In this document: in pieces, positions 46,401 through 54,989 of the stretch | Position numbering within the stretch: the first letter of the stretch is position 1 | Layout: every line of letters starts with the position of its first letter | NCBI RefSeq assembly: GCF_022267535.1 | Contig: NZ_JAHNZV010000017.1 | Span: forward strand, 1-58,676 | DNA from: Psychromonas antarctica | GTDB taxonomy: Bacteria; Pseudomonadota; Gammaproteobacteria; Enterobacterales; Psychromonadaceae | Reading direction: 5' to 3' | Length of the DNA stretch: 58,676 nucleotides | The notes under the pieces: generated by a model | Told to the model about the DNA's origin: nothing | The model's database searches: none | Seen by the model: only the letters and a program-made list of their open reading frames with translations | Program-made: the position numbers and the translations under genes

Positions 46401-46405
46401 TTATT

Positions 46406-47365
46406 ATGAATTGCACAATTAATCAAAAAGAAATCACCATTGGTGTCGACACAGGCAAGCTTCAACTCGACATTTATATCAGACCGCTCGATATTTACTT
46501 CACGGTCACTAATGATGAAAAAGGCATTAAAGAAGCCATTAAAATAATCAAACCTCATAAACCAACACGTATTGTCATTGAAGCAACGGGTCGACTCGAA
46601 CATGCATTTATCATGGCATGCTCAGAGGCTAATTTACCCTTTACAGTCGCAAACCCAGCTCATGTCAAAAAGTTTGCTGGCGCGATTGGACGTAAAGCTA
46701 AAACCGATAAACTTGATGCTCAACTGATTGCTCATTATGGTGAGGCCATCAAACCTACATTATCCACATTAAAGCCCGAAAGCATGCAGTTAATGAGTGA
46801 TTTATTGTCCCGAAGAAGACAACTCATGACCATGCAAACCATGGAGAAGAACCGCCTTCAAATTATGCCAAAAGAAATATCGGGCATCATAAAACCTATC
46901 TTAACGGCGATTAAAAATCAGATAGAAAAAGTCGATGGAAAACTCAGTAAACTGATTGAAAGATGTGATGAATACAAAGCCAAAAACACGATCATTCAGA
47001 GTATGCCTGGCATCGGCCCAGTCGTTGCTTTCAACTTACTCAGTGATATGCCAGAGCTCGGTTATTTAACCAATAAAGAAGCAGCTTCGTTAATTGGAGT
47101 AGCACCATTTAATAAAGAAAGTGGCAGTTATGAAGGTCAAAGAAATATACGTGGTGGTCGTCACAAGATACGAACAGTAATGTACATGGCAATGATGTCA
47201 GCGATGCAATGTAATCCAGTTTTTAAAGCAACATATCAACGATTAGTAGCAGCAGGAAAACCAAAGAAAACAGCCATTATTGCCTGCGTTCGTAAGATGA
47301 TTATTATATTAAATTCAATGGTTAGAGATGGTGTCACGTGGGATCCTGAAATGAATCAGAATTAG
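46406..47365 (+). CDS. IS110-family DEDD transposase (bridge-RNA recombinase)
   Basis: A 319-residue recombinase. Seen: N-terminal RuvC-like DEDD domain with ITIGVDTGKLQLDIYI (Asp), VIEATGRLE (Glu) and KTDKLDAQLIAHYG (Asp-x2-Asp), a coiled-coil middle with RRRQLMTMQTMEKNRLQ, and a C-terminal Transposase_20 domain with MPGIGPVVAFNLLSDMPELG, EAASLIGVAPFNKESGSYEGQ and RGGRHKIRTVMYMA holding the likely catalytic serine region. No frameshift or stop. It cuts and rejoins DNA under RNA guidance in the characterised relative IS621. Confidence 0.95.
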   Translation: MNCTINQKEITIGVDTGKLQLDIYIRPLDIYFTVTNDEKGIKEAIKIIKPHKPTRIVIEATGRLEHAFIMACSEANLPFTVANPAHVKKFAGAIGRKAKTDKLDAQLIAHYGEAIKPTLSTLKPESMQLMSDLLSRRRQLMTMQTMEKNRLQIMPKEISGIIKPILTAIKNQIEKVDGKLSKLIERCDEYKAKNTIIQSMPGIGPVVAFNLLSDMPELGYLTNKEAASLIGVAPFNKESGSYEGQRNIRGGRHKIRTVMYMAMMSAMQCNPVFKATYQRLVAAGKPKKTAIIACVRKMIIILNSMVRDGVTWDPEMNQN

Positions 47366-47380
47366 TAATTGACACCATAG

Positions 47381-49210
47381 TCACTTGTTATCTGAGGTCA
47401 ATTTTATTGACACTCGGCCATTATCTTCTGTGGCGTCCTGTGCATTTTTGATTAAATGATAAAGTGCCATCTGTAATTTATCTTTATCGGCTACGACAAA
47501 GGCATTATCACCTTGCATGGATAATGTTGGAACTGGAAAACTAGACGCATTCATTTCAAGCGCATTTACTAGAAGCTCGTTCACATTGACAGGCTCTAGT
47601 TTACCATGAGGATTCCCTTGCAGCTTGACTAATAGTTGATCCATTTTTTCAACTGAATTAGTGATAGTCAATATTACATCATTGACAAATTCAGGCTTGT
47701 GCTTGAATTTTTCGGCATTGTTAACCATTAAACTCTGTTGTGCAATGAGGTTTTTGATATCGTGTATGGCGAACGCTGTGATCTTATTAAATAGATCAAA
47801 CTGTTGATTTTGAATTAGTTTTTTTGATGCCTGATAATGACTCAGATAACTGCCTATTTGCCTACCAGTTAGCTTTAATATGTCCAAATCTTCCCAGTTA
47901 ATGGCTGTATTGATTGATTCTTTGCAGAGAACCACAAAACCAATTAATCCTTGGTGATCATTTAATGGGACTATGGTCCATGCATTAGGTGTGTTAATAA
48001 ACCACTTAGGTAAGTATTTGTTGTTCTTTTTATCATGAACGCCGCTATATTTTGGCGCTTGAAATATCCATTCGTTTTCTGCCATAAGTTGTATAAAGTG
48101 GCTGTCATTTACTTCAATTGCGCGTGAGGGGGGTAATGTAAAGTTTTTTAAAGCCACGGGGGAATAAAACTGCTGGCCTTTAAGCCAAATACCGCCGCTA
48201 TGACAATTAAATAAAGTGGTGGCAGCTGAAAGTGCTATTTCATAGCCGTTATTATCTTTACGTTTTTGTGAAAGGAGGGCATCTAAATTTATCCATTGTT
48301 TTTGGTAATCGTATTTATTGCTAAAGAAGTTTTTGCTAATCCAAACAGTCACATATTGGCGATATCTCTCAACAAAGGAGAGTGCTGTTATGGCAAAGAT
48401 GGACATGACATAAATAAGTATTTGTGACACTTCTACCCATTCAATATGGAAAGAATTAACCACTACGCCCAAGAGGGCCATGCATATTAGGAATATTCCC
48501 GCCAATATAAAGCTGGCATTAAAAATAATGATTGAATGAGATAGTTTGAATTTACTCTCTTGTCGTTGCAGAAAGGGATAAATAATAATTCCCAATGCTA
48601 ATATTAACGAGGTTGCAGTGCTAATAATGCCTCGTGCATACCAAAGGTGACTGCTTTCGCTGCTAAATAATAACAGATTAGAAAAAACAAACATGTCATA
48701 ACCCAGTTGCGTAAGTGCAACGAGTGCCACTAATTTACTGACGCGGTTTGATTGGTCATGCCTAAGCAGCTGTTCGGCTATTACAATAGCAACTAAGCAC
48801 GCTCCGATTTTTATATAGAGCCATGATTTTGGCTGTATAAACTGAGCTAAGGCACTATTTAACCCTAACACCCAGATAGTTACGACGACAGTAATACTGA
48901 CGTATATAAGCGTTGACCAACGCATCGGCAGTCTGGTTGACTGCGAATACATTAGTAAGTAAACAAGCACTAAGCACCAACCCATATAACGTAATATTTC
49001 AAGCAATTGGAATTGATAACTTGATGATATATTGTAAAAAGGACTAGGTGTTAACGTAATATGCCAGAGGGCCGCGAACAAAGCTAAAAAACATAAACTA
49101 ATCTTTATTTTAACGTCTTTTATTTTAACCAATGCGGTCAACGCGAGTGCAATCTCGACACTCCCGATTAAATAATCAAACAGGGTTAGTTTTGAGTAAT
49201 AATCCATCAT
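47381..49210 (-). pseudogene. prsK: prsK 5' part: sensor kinase lacking its ATP-binding boxes
   Basis: The first 609 codons of the PEP-CTERM histidine kinase PrsK; its TGA stop comes from the IS110 end. Seen: about nine membrane helices (5-290), a GAF-like domain (about 315-460), the H-box FAIHDIKNLIAQQS, and the N-box LYHLIKNAQDATE near the end. The G1, F and G2 boxes lie beyond the insertion. The product can still sit in the membrane and perhaps dimerise but cannot bind ATP normally. Together with the 3' part the gene had about 690 codons, the family length. Confidence 0.93.
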
Positions 49211-49262
49211 CGATGTTTCACTATCCTTATCTGTGCATATGCAATATTTACGTATCGAGGTT

Positions 49263-50513
49263 CTATAATATTCCGCGTGTATCGATCACCACTTTTGTTG
49301 AAAACTGGGTTTTATCTGCCATTTTAAATTGTTTATGATCTACAAGTATGACAATCACATTAGCAATCGCTAAGGCGGTTTCTAAGCTTGTAAACTCAAC
49401 ACCTAATTGTGTTAAATGTGCAGGGTATGATTTCACATTTGGTTCTACTGCAATTAGTCTTCCTATTTTTTTACTGGCAAGGTGCTCAACAATGTGCAGT
49501 GCAGGGCTTTCTCGAAGATCGTCAATATCAGCTTTAAATGCAAGCCCTAAGCAAGCAATAACGGGACGCTTAAACTCATCAGCGGCGTGCATTATTTGTT
49601 CAATTACGTGGAAAGGTTTGTGATCATTGATCAAACGGGCTTGCTTGATAAGTTGTGCTTCTTTAGGACAACTATCAACAATAAACCAGGGGTCAACTGC
49701 AATACAATGTCCACCAACACCAGGGCCTGGATTTAAAATATTGACGCGGGGGTGACGGTTGGATAATTTTATTAATTCCCAGACATTTATTTGCAATTTA
49801 TCGCAAATGATAGAGATCTCATTTGCAAATGCAATATTTACATCACGAAATGAATTTTCAGTGAGTTTAGACATTTCAGCAGTACGTGCATTAGTCACTA
49901 TGCATTCACCGTGCACAAAAGTACGGTACAGCTCAACAGCTTTAGTACTGCAGCTTTTGCTCATCCCACCAATCACGCGATCATTTGAGACCAACTCTCT
50001 TAATACATATCCAGGTAACACACGCTCTGGGCAATATGCGACATTGATATCTGCCGCATCGCCTCTATTCTGTGGAAAGGAGAGATCTGGGCGTGCTTTT
50101 GCTAGCCAAGTAGCTAATTTTTCAGTCGTGCCAACAGGCGATGTCGACTCAAGAATGACGAGGTTACCCTTTGCAAGTACGGGGGCTATTGTGTTGGCTG
50201 CTGATTCAATATAACTGAGATCTGGTTGGTGGCTATCATCATCACTATGAATAAAAGGGGTTGGCACAGCAATTATAAATACGTCAGCGGGTTCAGCCGT
50301 GGTTACTGCGCGCAAATTGCCAGTAGAAACAACACTGCGAACAACAATATCGAGATCTGGCTCGACAATATGAATTTTCCCAGCATTAACAATATCAACT
50401 GCATTTTGATTCACTTCGACCCCAACCACATTCATACCACGAGAAGCAATAATTGCAGCTGTAGGGAGCCCTATATAACCGAGGCCAATCACTGATACTT
50501 TTTTCAACGTCAT
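49263..50513 (-). CDS. wecC: UDP-N-acetyl-D-mannosamine dehydrogenase
   Basis: Oxidises UDP-ManNAc twice at C6 to UDP-ManNAcA with NAD+. The 416 residues hold the NAD-binding VIGLGYIGLPTAA (about 8-20), EVNQNAVDIVNAG, AVPTPF, the SPVGTTEKLA loop, the catalytic-cysteine motif GPGVGGHCIAVDPWF, and CLGLAFKADIDDLRESPAL. Closely follows wecB (28 bases), so the cluster supplies ManNAcA, a likely acidic sugar of the exopolysaccharide. Confidence 0.95.
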   Translation of the reverse strand: MTLKKVSVIGLGYIGLPTAAIIASRGMNVVGVEVNQNAVDIVNAGKIHIVEPDLDIVVRSVVSTGNLRAVTTAEPADVFIIAVPTPFIHSDDDSHQPDLSYIESAANTIAPVLAKGNLVILESTSPVGTTEKLATWLAKARPDLSFPQNRGDAADINVAYCPERVLPGYVLRELVSNDRVIGGMSKSCSTKAVELYRTFVHGECIVTNARTAEMSKLTENSFRDVNIAFANEISIICDKLQINVWELIKLSNRHPRVNILNPGPGVGGHCIAVDPWFIVDSCPKEAQLIKQARLINDHKPFHVIEQIMHAADEFKRPVIACLGLAFKADIDDLRESPALHIVEHLASKKIGRLIAVEPNVKSYPAHLTQLGVEFTSLETALAIANVIVILVDHKQFKMADKTQFSTKVVIDTRGIL

Positions 50514-50541
50514 AATTATTCCCTTTGAATTTTATTAAACC

Positions 50542-51678
50542 TTAGTTATGCGCTAAATAATGCTTTATTTTCCTAATTATTTTCTGACAAGCTTGGCCGT
50601 CTCCATAGGGGTTATGCGCGCGACTCATTTGATTATAGAGTGTCTTATCTTGTAATAAACTTTCTATTGCATTAATAATTTTACTTTTATTCGTACCAAC
50701 AAGCAGAACAGTTCCTGCGTTTACAGCTTCAGGCCGCTCAGTCACATCGCGCATTACTAAAACGGGTTTACCTAAACTTGGTGCCTCTTCTTGGACGCCG
50801 CCCGAATCAGTTAAAATAATGTATGCTTTATTCATTAAATACACAAAAGGAAGGTAATCTTGTGGTTTTATTAAAAATACATTATTAAGACCAGATAATA
50901 TGCGATTAACGGGCTCTCGCACATTGGGGTTTAGATGCACAGGATAAACTATCTGAATATCTGGATATTTAGTCGCGATCTCTGCGAGTGCTTCGCAGAT
51001 TCGTTCAAACCCATCGCCAAAACTTTCGCGGCGATGCCCTGTTACCAAAATTAATTTTTTATTAGCATCTAGTTGAGGGAATTGATCTGCCAATGCCGAA
51101 GATAGTTGGCTGTTATTTTTTAATTTACTGGTTACCTGCATCAATGCATCAATAACAGTATTACCTGTTACTTCAATATCCTCAGACGGAATTCCCTCAT
51201 TGAGTAAATTCATTTGAGAACAGGTAGTTGGAGCAAAATGGATCTTTGCAATCGCGCTAGTTAATTTTCGATTGCCTTCTTCTGGCCAAGGCGAATTTAG
51301 GTTGCCAGTGCGTAAACCAGCTTCGATATGTCCTATTGGGATTTGTTGGTAAAATGCGGCTAAACTAGCTGATAATGTAGTCGATGTGTCCCCATGAACT
51401 AACACCAGATGTGGCTTGAACTCTTTGAGGATAGGCTCTAATCCTAGTAATATGCTCGTGGTTACCTGGGAAAGGGATTGCCCTGGTTTCATTATGTTAA
51501 GATCATAATCGGGAGTGATAGCAAATAACTCCAGCACTTGATCAAGCATTTCTCTGTGTTGTGCGGTAACGCAGACTTTTGCATTAATGCCTGTTTGATT
51601 ATTCAGAGCGTCAACAAGAGGGGCCATTTTAATAGCTTCCGGTCTGGTACCAAAAACAGTTAATATTTTAATAGGCAT
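50542..51678 (-). CDS. wecB: UDP-N-acetylglucosamine 2-epimerase (non-hydrolysing)
   Basis: Interconverts UDP-GlcNAc and UDP-ManNAc. Seen in 378 residues: [19 protein letters not shown] at the N-terminus, [60 protein letters not shown] and [27 protein letters not shown]. The next gene is wecC. Start at 51678 has no strong ribosome site (GGGAAATG region). Confidence 0.95.
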   Translation of the reverse strand: MPIKILTVFGTRPEAIKMAPLVDALNNQTGINAKVCVTAQHREMLDQVLELFAITPDYDLNIMKPGQSLSQVTTSILLGLEPILKEFKPHLVLVHGDTSTTLSASLAAFYQQIPIGHIEAGLRTGNLNSPWPEEGNRKLTSAIAKIHFAPTTCSQMNLLNEGIPSEDIEVTGNTVIDALMQVTSKLKNNSQLSSALADQFPQLDANKKLILVTGHRRESFGDGFERICEALAEIATKYPDIQIVYPVHLNPNVREPVNRILSGLNNVFLIKPQDYLPFVYLMNKAYIILTDSGGVQEEAPSLGKPVLVMRDVTERPEAVNAGTVLLVGTNKSKIINAIESLLQDKTLYNQMSRAHNPYGDGQACQKIIRKIKHYLAHN

Positions 51679-52926
51679 AATTATTTCAACATTTCCCTAT
51701 GAATTATAAAATTTAATAACAAGTGCATTGAAGATGATATCTTGCAGTGCATAGACAAATTTAACCTTAACAAGGTATGGGTCACAGGGGGTAGTTATTC
51801 TACGTTCAAAACTCATTATACGGAGGTGCTGAGTTTGACCTGCAAGGCTGATTGGCCACTGATGTTTTTTAATATAGTTTAAATACATTGTGTTAGCGAT
51901 ACTGAATGAGTGATTTCTGAATAATAATTGGAAAATCAGCCTTTTTAACATGAATAATTCCCACTTGTTTCACACTTTTTCTATGTTTATAGAACTTAGG
52001 TTCAAATTATAAGGCTTATAACTTATAACTTATAAATTTAGAAAAGTAGCCACCTGCATCTATGCTAATCGCATCTTTTCAAAAAAATCTAACAATAAAC
52101 AACTAACCGATGAACCATGAAGCTTCGACTAAGACAGTTAAGCGATATTTAGCTGCTTATAACGCCATTACAACGATAAAAACTATGATTGATGTAATTG
52201 ACTCAAAATTAAAGAAATAGAGTCTAAACTTGTTATTGGAGGGCTTAGGGCAGATCAACGCAATGTTATTAGCTAATAAACTATTTGTCAGCGCATGTGC
52301 TTTAAAAGTCAATTTTTTGGGTAATTAGCCAATACTTGTGTAGAAAAGGATGCGTTTATCAATTACACAGCAAGGATAAACAAGCCCTTAGATAGTTTGT
52401 TAATGAGCCAGTAAGTGTTGACGGGCGCCTTAAGTTGCTGATTACTAGGCATAATTTATTGATTCTCAATTGATCTAATTGGTTGTGGCTAGTACAGTGA
52501 AGCGTGGGGTAAACAGGAAATCAGTTTTACCGTTTTGAAGCGAGTAGATGATCAATCAGCCCAAAAAACAGCGACAGCAGTAATGATTGCTTCACTAACG
52601 TATTCAGCAGGCGTAATAACGATACCAGCAGTCAATCGTTTCTTTACAATTGACTACTGACTTGAAAGTGATGTTTATTTTTCATTTCTCTATTTTTTGT
52701 TGCAATCGGGATTGGATGAAAAATGCTCTTTTTACGTAAACATTGATCGAAATCAAAAAAACATAGTAATTAGACTTTCAATGTGTAATAGTAGATTTTA
52801 TTCAAAGAAAAAACAAAACTAGGCACCAAAATGTTAGCCAAATTAATGGCTACATATTTAGCATCATTATTCATTCAGTAGTCATTAAATTTAAATTTCT
52901 CAGTGTAAATATTTATGAATTATTCA
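51679..52926. other. 1.25 kb gap with decayed coding traces
   Basis: Between wecB and the FN3 lipoprotein no intact gene is convincing. A short plus-strand frame from ATG 52110 to 52220 reads 36 residues (MNHEASTKTVKRYLAAYNAI...). It seems to continue one frame over as IKEIESKLVIGGLRADQRNV up to about 52273, as after a frameshift. Further right, short protein-like runs are broken by stops. An 84-codon minus-strand frame (51697-51951) has no recognisable content. The region looks like eroded accessory genes. Confidence 0.5.
52110..52275 (+). pseudogene. Frameshifted small gene remnant
   Basis: ATG 52110 opens 36 codons ending in TAG 52218; a second frame running through the same point continues with IKEIESKLVIGGLRADQRNVIS and two stops. 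Joined, they would give a helical, Lys-rich peptide of about 55 residues. The family is unknown to me. Confidence 0.35.
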
Positions 52927-53586
52927 TTACAGAATAATATCGACAATACCACTAGCTTGGCTTTCCTGCCCAGAGTCGTTATAAGCGGTTACACAGAAAT
53001 AGTAATGGTGATCTGGATCTAGTTTCTTAATATCATAAGAGGTTTGCGTCGGATCACTAACTACGATTAACGTATTAAGATCTGCTTCAGACTCTCCATA
53101 GTATATATTATAGCCAGCTAAATTAGTTATTGACGAACCATCTTCATTGATTGTAGGTGCTGTCCAACTTAGCTGAGCAGTATATTGCGTACTTTCTGCT
53201 AATACGGTTATCGCTATTGAATCAGTATATTCTATACCTTGGCCGTCAGTTACGATAAGTTGAAATTCTAATGAATCATTTTCAGTTGCTATAAACGATA
53301 TGTATGGTTTGTCATCTTCTCTTAGTGAGATAGTATTTCCTGATGTTTGTATCCATTGATATGTCGCTAAATCCATATCTTTTAGATTGATCTGTGCAGT
53401 TAATTCAACGCTATCACCGAGACTGATGCTTAAATCATCTCCCAAGTTAAGATTAACGGCGTTGTTTGTTTTTATATCAGAAGATGAGTTCTGATTACAT
53501 GCCGTTAAAAGTAATAGGCACAAACAACAGATTACAGTAATCGGATGGAACTTATTAGAAATAGCTTTTGATGTTAAATTAATCAT
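52927..53586 (-). CDS. Lipoprotein with PKD-like and fibronectin III domains
   Basis: A 219-residue surface lipoprotein: hydrophobic signal ending in lipobox LLLTAC (Cys30), a PKD/cadherin-like beta domain (about 50-130, with YQWIQTSGNTISLR and FQLIVTDGQGIEYTDSIAITV), and a C-terminal fibronectin type III domain (about 135-219, with LSWTAPTINEDGSSITNLAGYNIYYG and YYFCVTAYNDSGQES). Such FN3 lipoproteins often accompany exosortase clusters. It may bind polysaccharide or mature PEP-CTERM protein (inference). Confidence 0.85.
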   Translation of the reverse strand: MINLTSKAISNKFHPITVICCLCLLLLTACNQNSSSDIKTNNAVNLNLGDDLSISLGDSVELTAQINLKDMDLATYQWIQTSGNTISLREDDKPYISFIATENDSLEFQLIVTDGQGIEYTDSIAITVLAESTQYTAQLSWTAPTINEDGSSITNLAGYNIYYGESEADLNTLIVVSDPTQTSYDIKKLDPDHHYYFCVTAYNDSGQESQASGIVDIIL

Positions 53587-53829
53587 TTTCGTCAGTTAGT
53601 AAATATATTGATTTTGGATTTTATTCAATCTTTATTGAAATTGAAAATCAAATTTAAATCGATAAGAATGATTTGCTTTTACGGGTTATTGATGGTAAAT
53701 GTTTTGTTTTCTCAATGATGCAACCAGCGAAGTTTTTTTTGCAATGCAGGCATTTATTAGCGGGCTAAATTATTTTTCATGATAATATATTAACTTTTAA
53801 AAGATGTTTACGACATTGAGATTCTGGTC

Positions 53830-54960
53830 ATGCGAATTGAAATAAAACAATCAGCTAGCGTTAAAGTGATTCGAGAATGGGATGATTTTAAAGTGCTGAA
53901 GGTTGTGTGGGAGAAGCTCCTAAAACAATCAGATGCCGATAACATTTTTCTGACATGGGAGTGGATTAATTGTTGGCGGAAAACACAAAAAAAATCAATT
54001 AAACCTCATATACTGGTCATTTTGAATGGTAATAAAATTATTGCCATAGCCCCTTTTTATATCCAAACGTATCGTCTTGTGAATTTTATTCCTTATCAGG
54101 CATTGCGAATTCTTGGCGATCAGGGATCCGGTTCTGAATACGCCAACTTTATTGTTGAAGCGGCGGATAGTTTGGCCCTTAAACGCATGTTGTGGCAGCA
54201 CTTGCTTTCTACTGCGGTTAAACCTATTTGGGATTTTATCTGGTTTACCAATATATCGGCATGGACGGAAGGGGGGAACTCTTTACTGCAAGCATTGGCC
54301 GCAGAAAAGCGACTGAACTGTAATCAGCGCACGGTAGAATTTGCTCAGACCTCTTTAACTACATTGACTGCAGATATATTGCCGAGTTTATCAAAAAGTT
54401 TACGCACTAATATTCGTCAAACTAGTCGCCGTCTCGATAAGCTTGGACCGTGGCATATTGAAATGTGTGATAACCACTCTCGCATTACAGAACATATCGA
54501 AACATTGTTTTCGTTACATAATAAGCATTGGATAGATGCCGGTCTCGGAACCTTTGAGCGACGTCCGGAACTGGCCGATTTTTACCGAACATTTGTGCCA
54601 ATAGCCTTACAAAAAGGTTGGCTCCGATTGCTCCGATTGGAAAGCAATGGTGAAACTCAGGCAATGCAACTTGGTTATGTTTACAACAATGAATTTTTTG
54701 CTATTCAAGAAGGTTATAACCCTGATTTTTTAGGTGGAACAGGGCAAGTATTACGTCATTATTCATTTCTAAATTGCCGTTCTGAGGGGCTAAAGTGCTA
54801 TGATTTTTTGGGGGGCTATACCGATCATAAAAGGCGTTGGCTTGCTGACAAAAAATTAGGTGCCAACCTTTTTATTTGGCATAACAAGCCTAAAAACATT
54901 CTCTTTAGTTTCAAAAAAATTTGGCCGACGGGGCGCTACCTTAAACCGCTATCCAAGTAA
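53830..54960 (+). CDS. CelD/BcsL-like (FemAB/GNAT) acetyltransferase
   Basis: A 376-residue protein with a GNAT-fold Acetyltransf_6 domain. Seen: an N-terminal part with WEKLLKQSDADNIFLTWEWINCWRK and FYIQTYRL, a central conserved segment LHNKHWIDAGLGTFERRPELADFYRTF, then LQLG-like MQLGYVYNNEFFAIQEGYNP and YDFLGGYTDHKRRWL. Such proteins occur in exopolysaccharide and exosortase clusters and probably modify sugars or peptides with acyl or aminoacyl groups. It is the one plus-strand gene of the cluster apart from the IS transposase. Confidence 0.85.
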   Translation: MRIEIKQSASVKVIREWDDFKVLKVVWEKLLKQSDADNIFLTWEWINCWRKTQKKSIKPHILVILNGNKIIAIAPFYIQTYRLVNFIPYQALRILGDQGSGSEYANFIVEAADSLALKRMLWQHLLSTAVKPIWDFIWFTNISAWTEGGNSLLQALAAEKRLNCNQRTVEFAQTSLTTLTADILPSLSKSLRTNIRQTSRRLDKLGPWHIEMCDNHSRITEHIETLFSLHNKHWIDAGLGTFERRPELADFYRTFVPIALQKGWLRLLRLESNGETQAMQLGYVYNNEFFAIQEGYNPDFLGGTGQVLRHYSFLNCRSEGLKCYDFLGGYTDHKRRWLADKKLGANLFIWHNKPKNILFSFKKIWPTGRYLKPLSK

Positions 54961-54989
54961 CGTGCACTGTAGGCCGCGTGCGGGTTTTA

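Larger units (their letters stand above)
46181..47383 (+). mobile_element. IS110-family insertion sequence in prsK
   Basis: An element of about 1203 bases with one transposase gene, 225 non-coding bases on its left and 18 on its right. It is flanked by CTTGT on both sides (46176-46180 and 47384-47388). Joining the flanks over one CTTGT restores the reading ...TSDNKALWLEVKDTGCGM of PrsK. There are no terminal inverted repeats. The long left non-coding end places it in the IS110 subgroup rather than IS1111. The transposase is intact, so the element is probably active. Confidence 0.92.

Noticed and set aside
46176-47388. IS1111-subgroup assignment of the insertion
   Set aside because: IS1111 elements carry subterminal inverted repeats and a long non-coding right end. 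Here the long non-coding end is on the left and no inverted repeats were seen.
46176-47388. Reading CTTGT on both sides as an ordinary target-site duplication
   Set aside because: IS110 recombinases do not make staggered-cut duplications; the shared bases are better explained as the core common to donor and target.
51697-51951. Minus-strand frame of 84 codons ahead of wecB
   Set aside because: No ribosome site, no recognisable motif and irregular composition; treated as part of the eroded gap.
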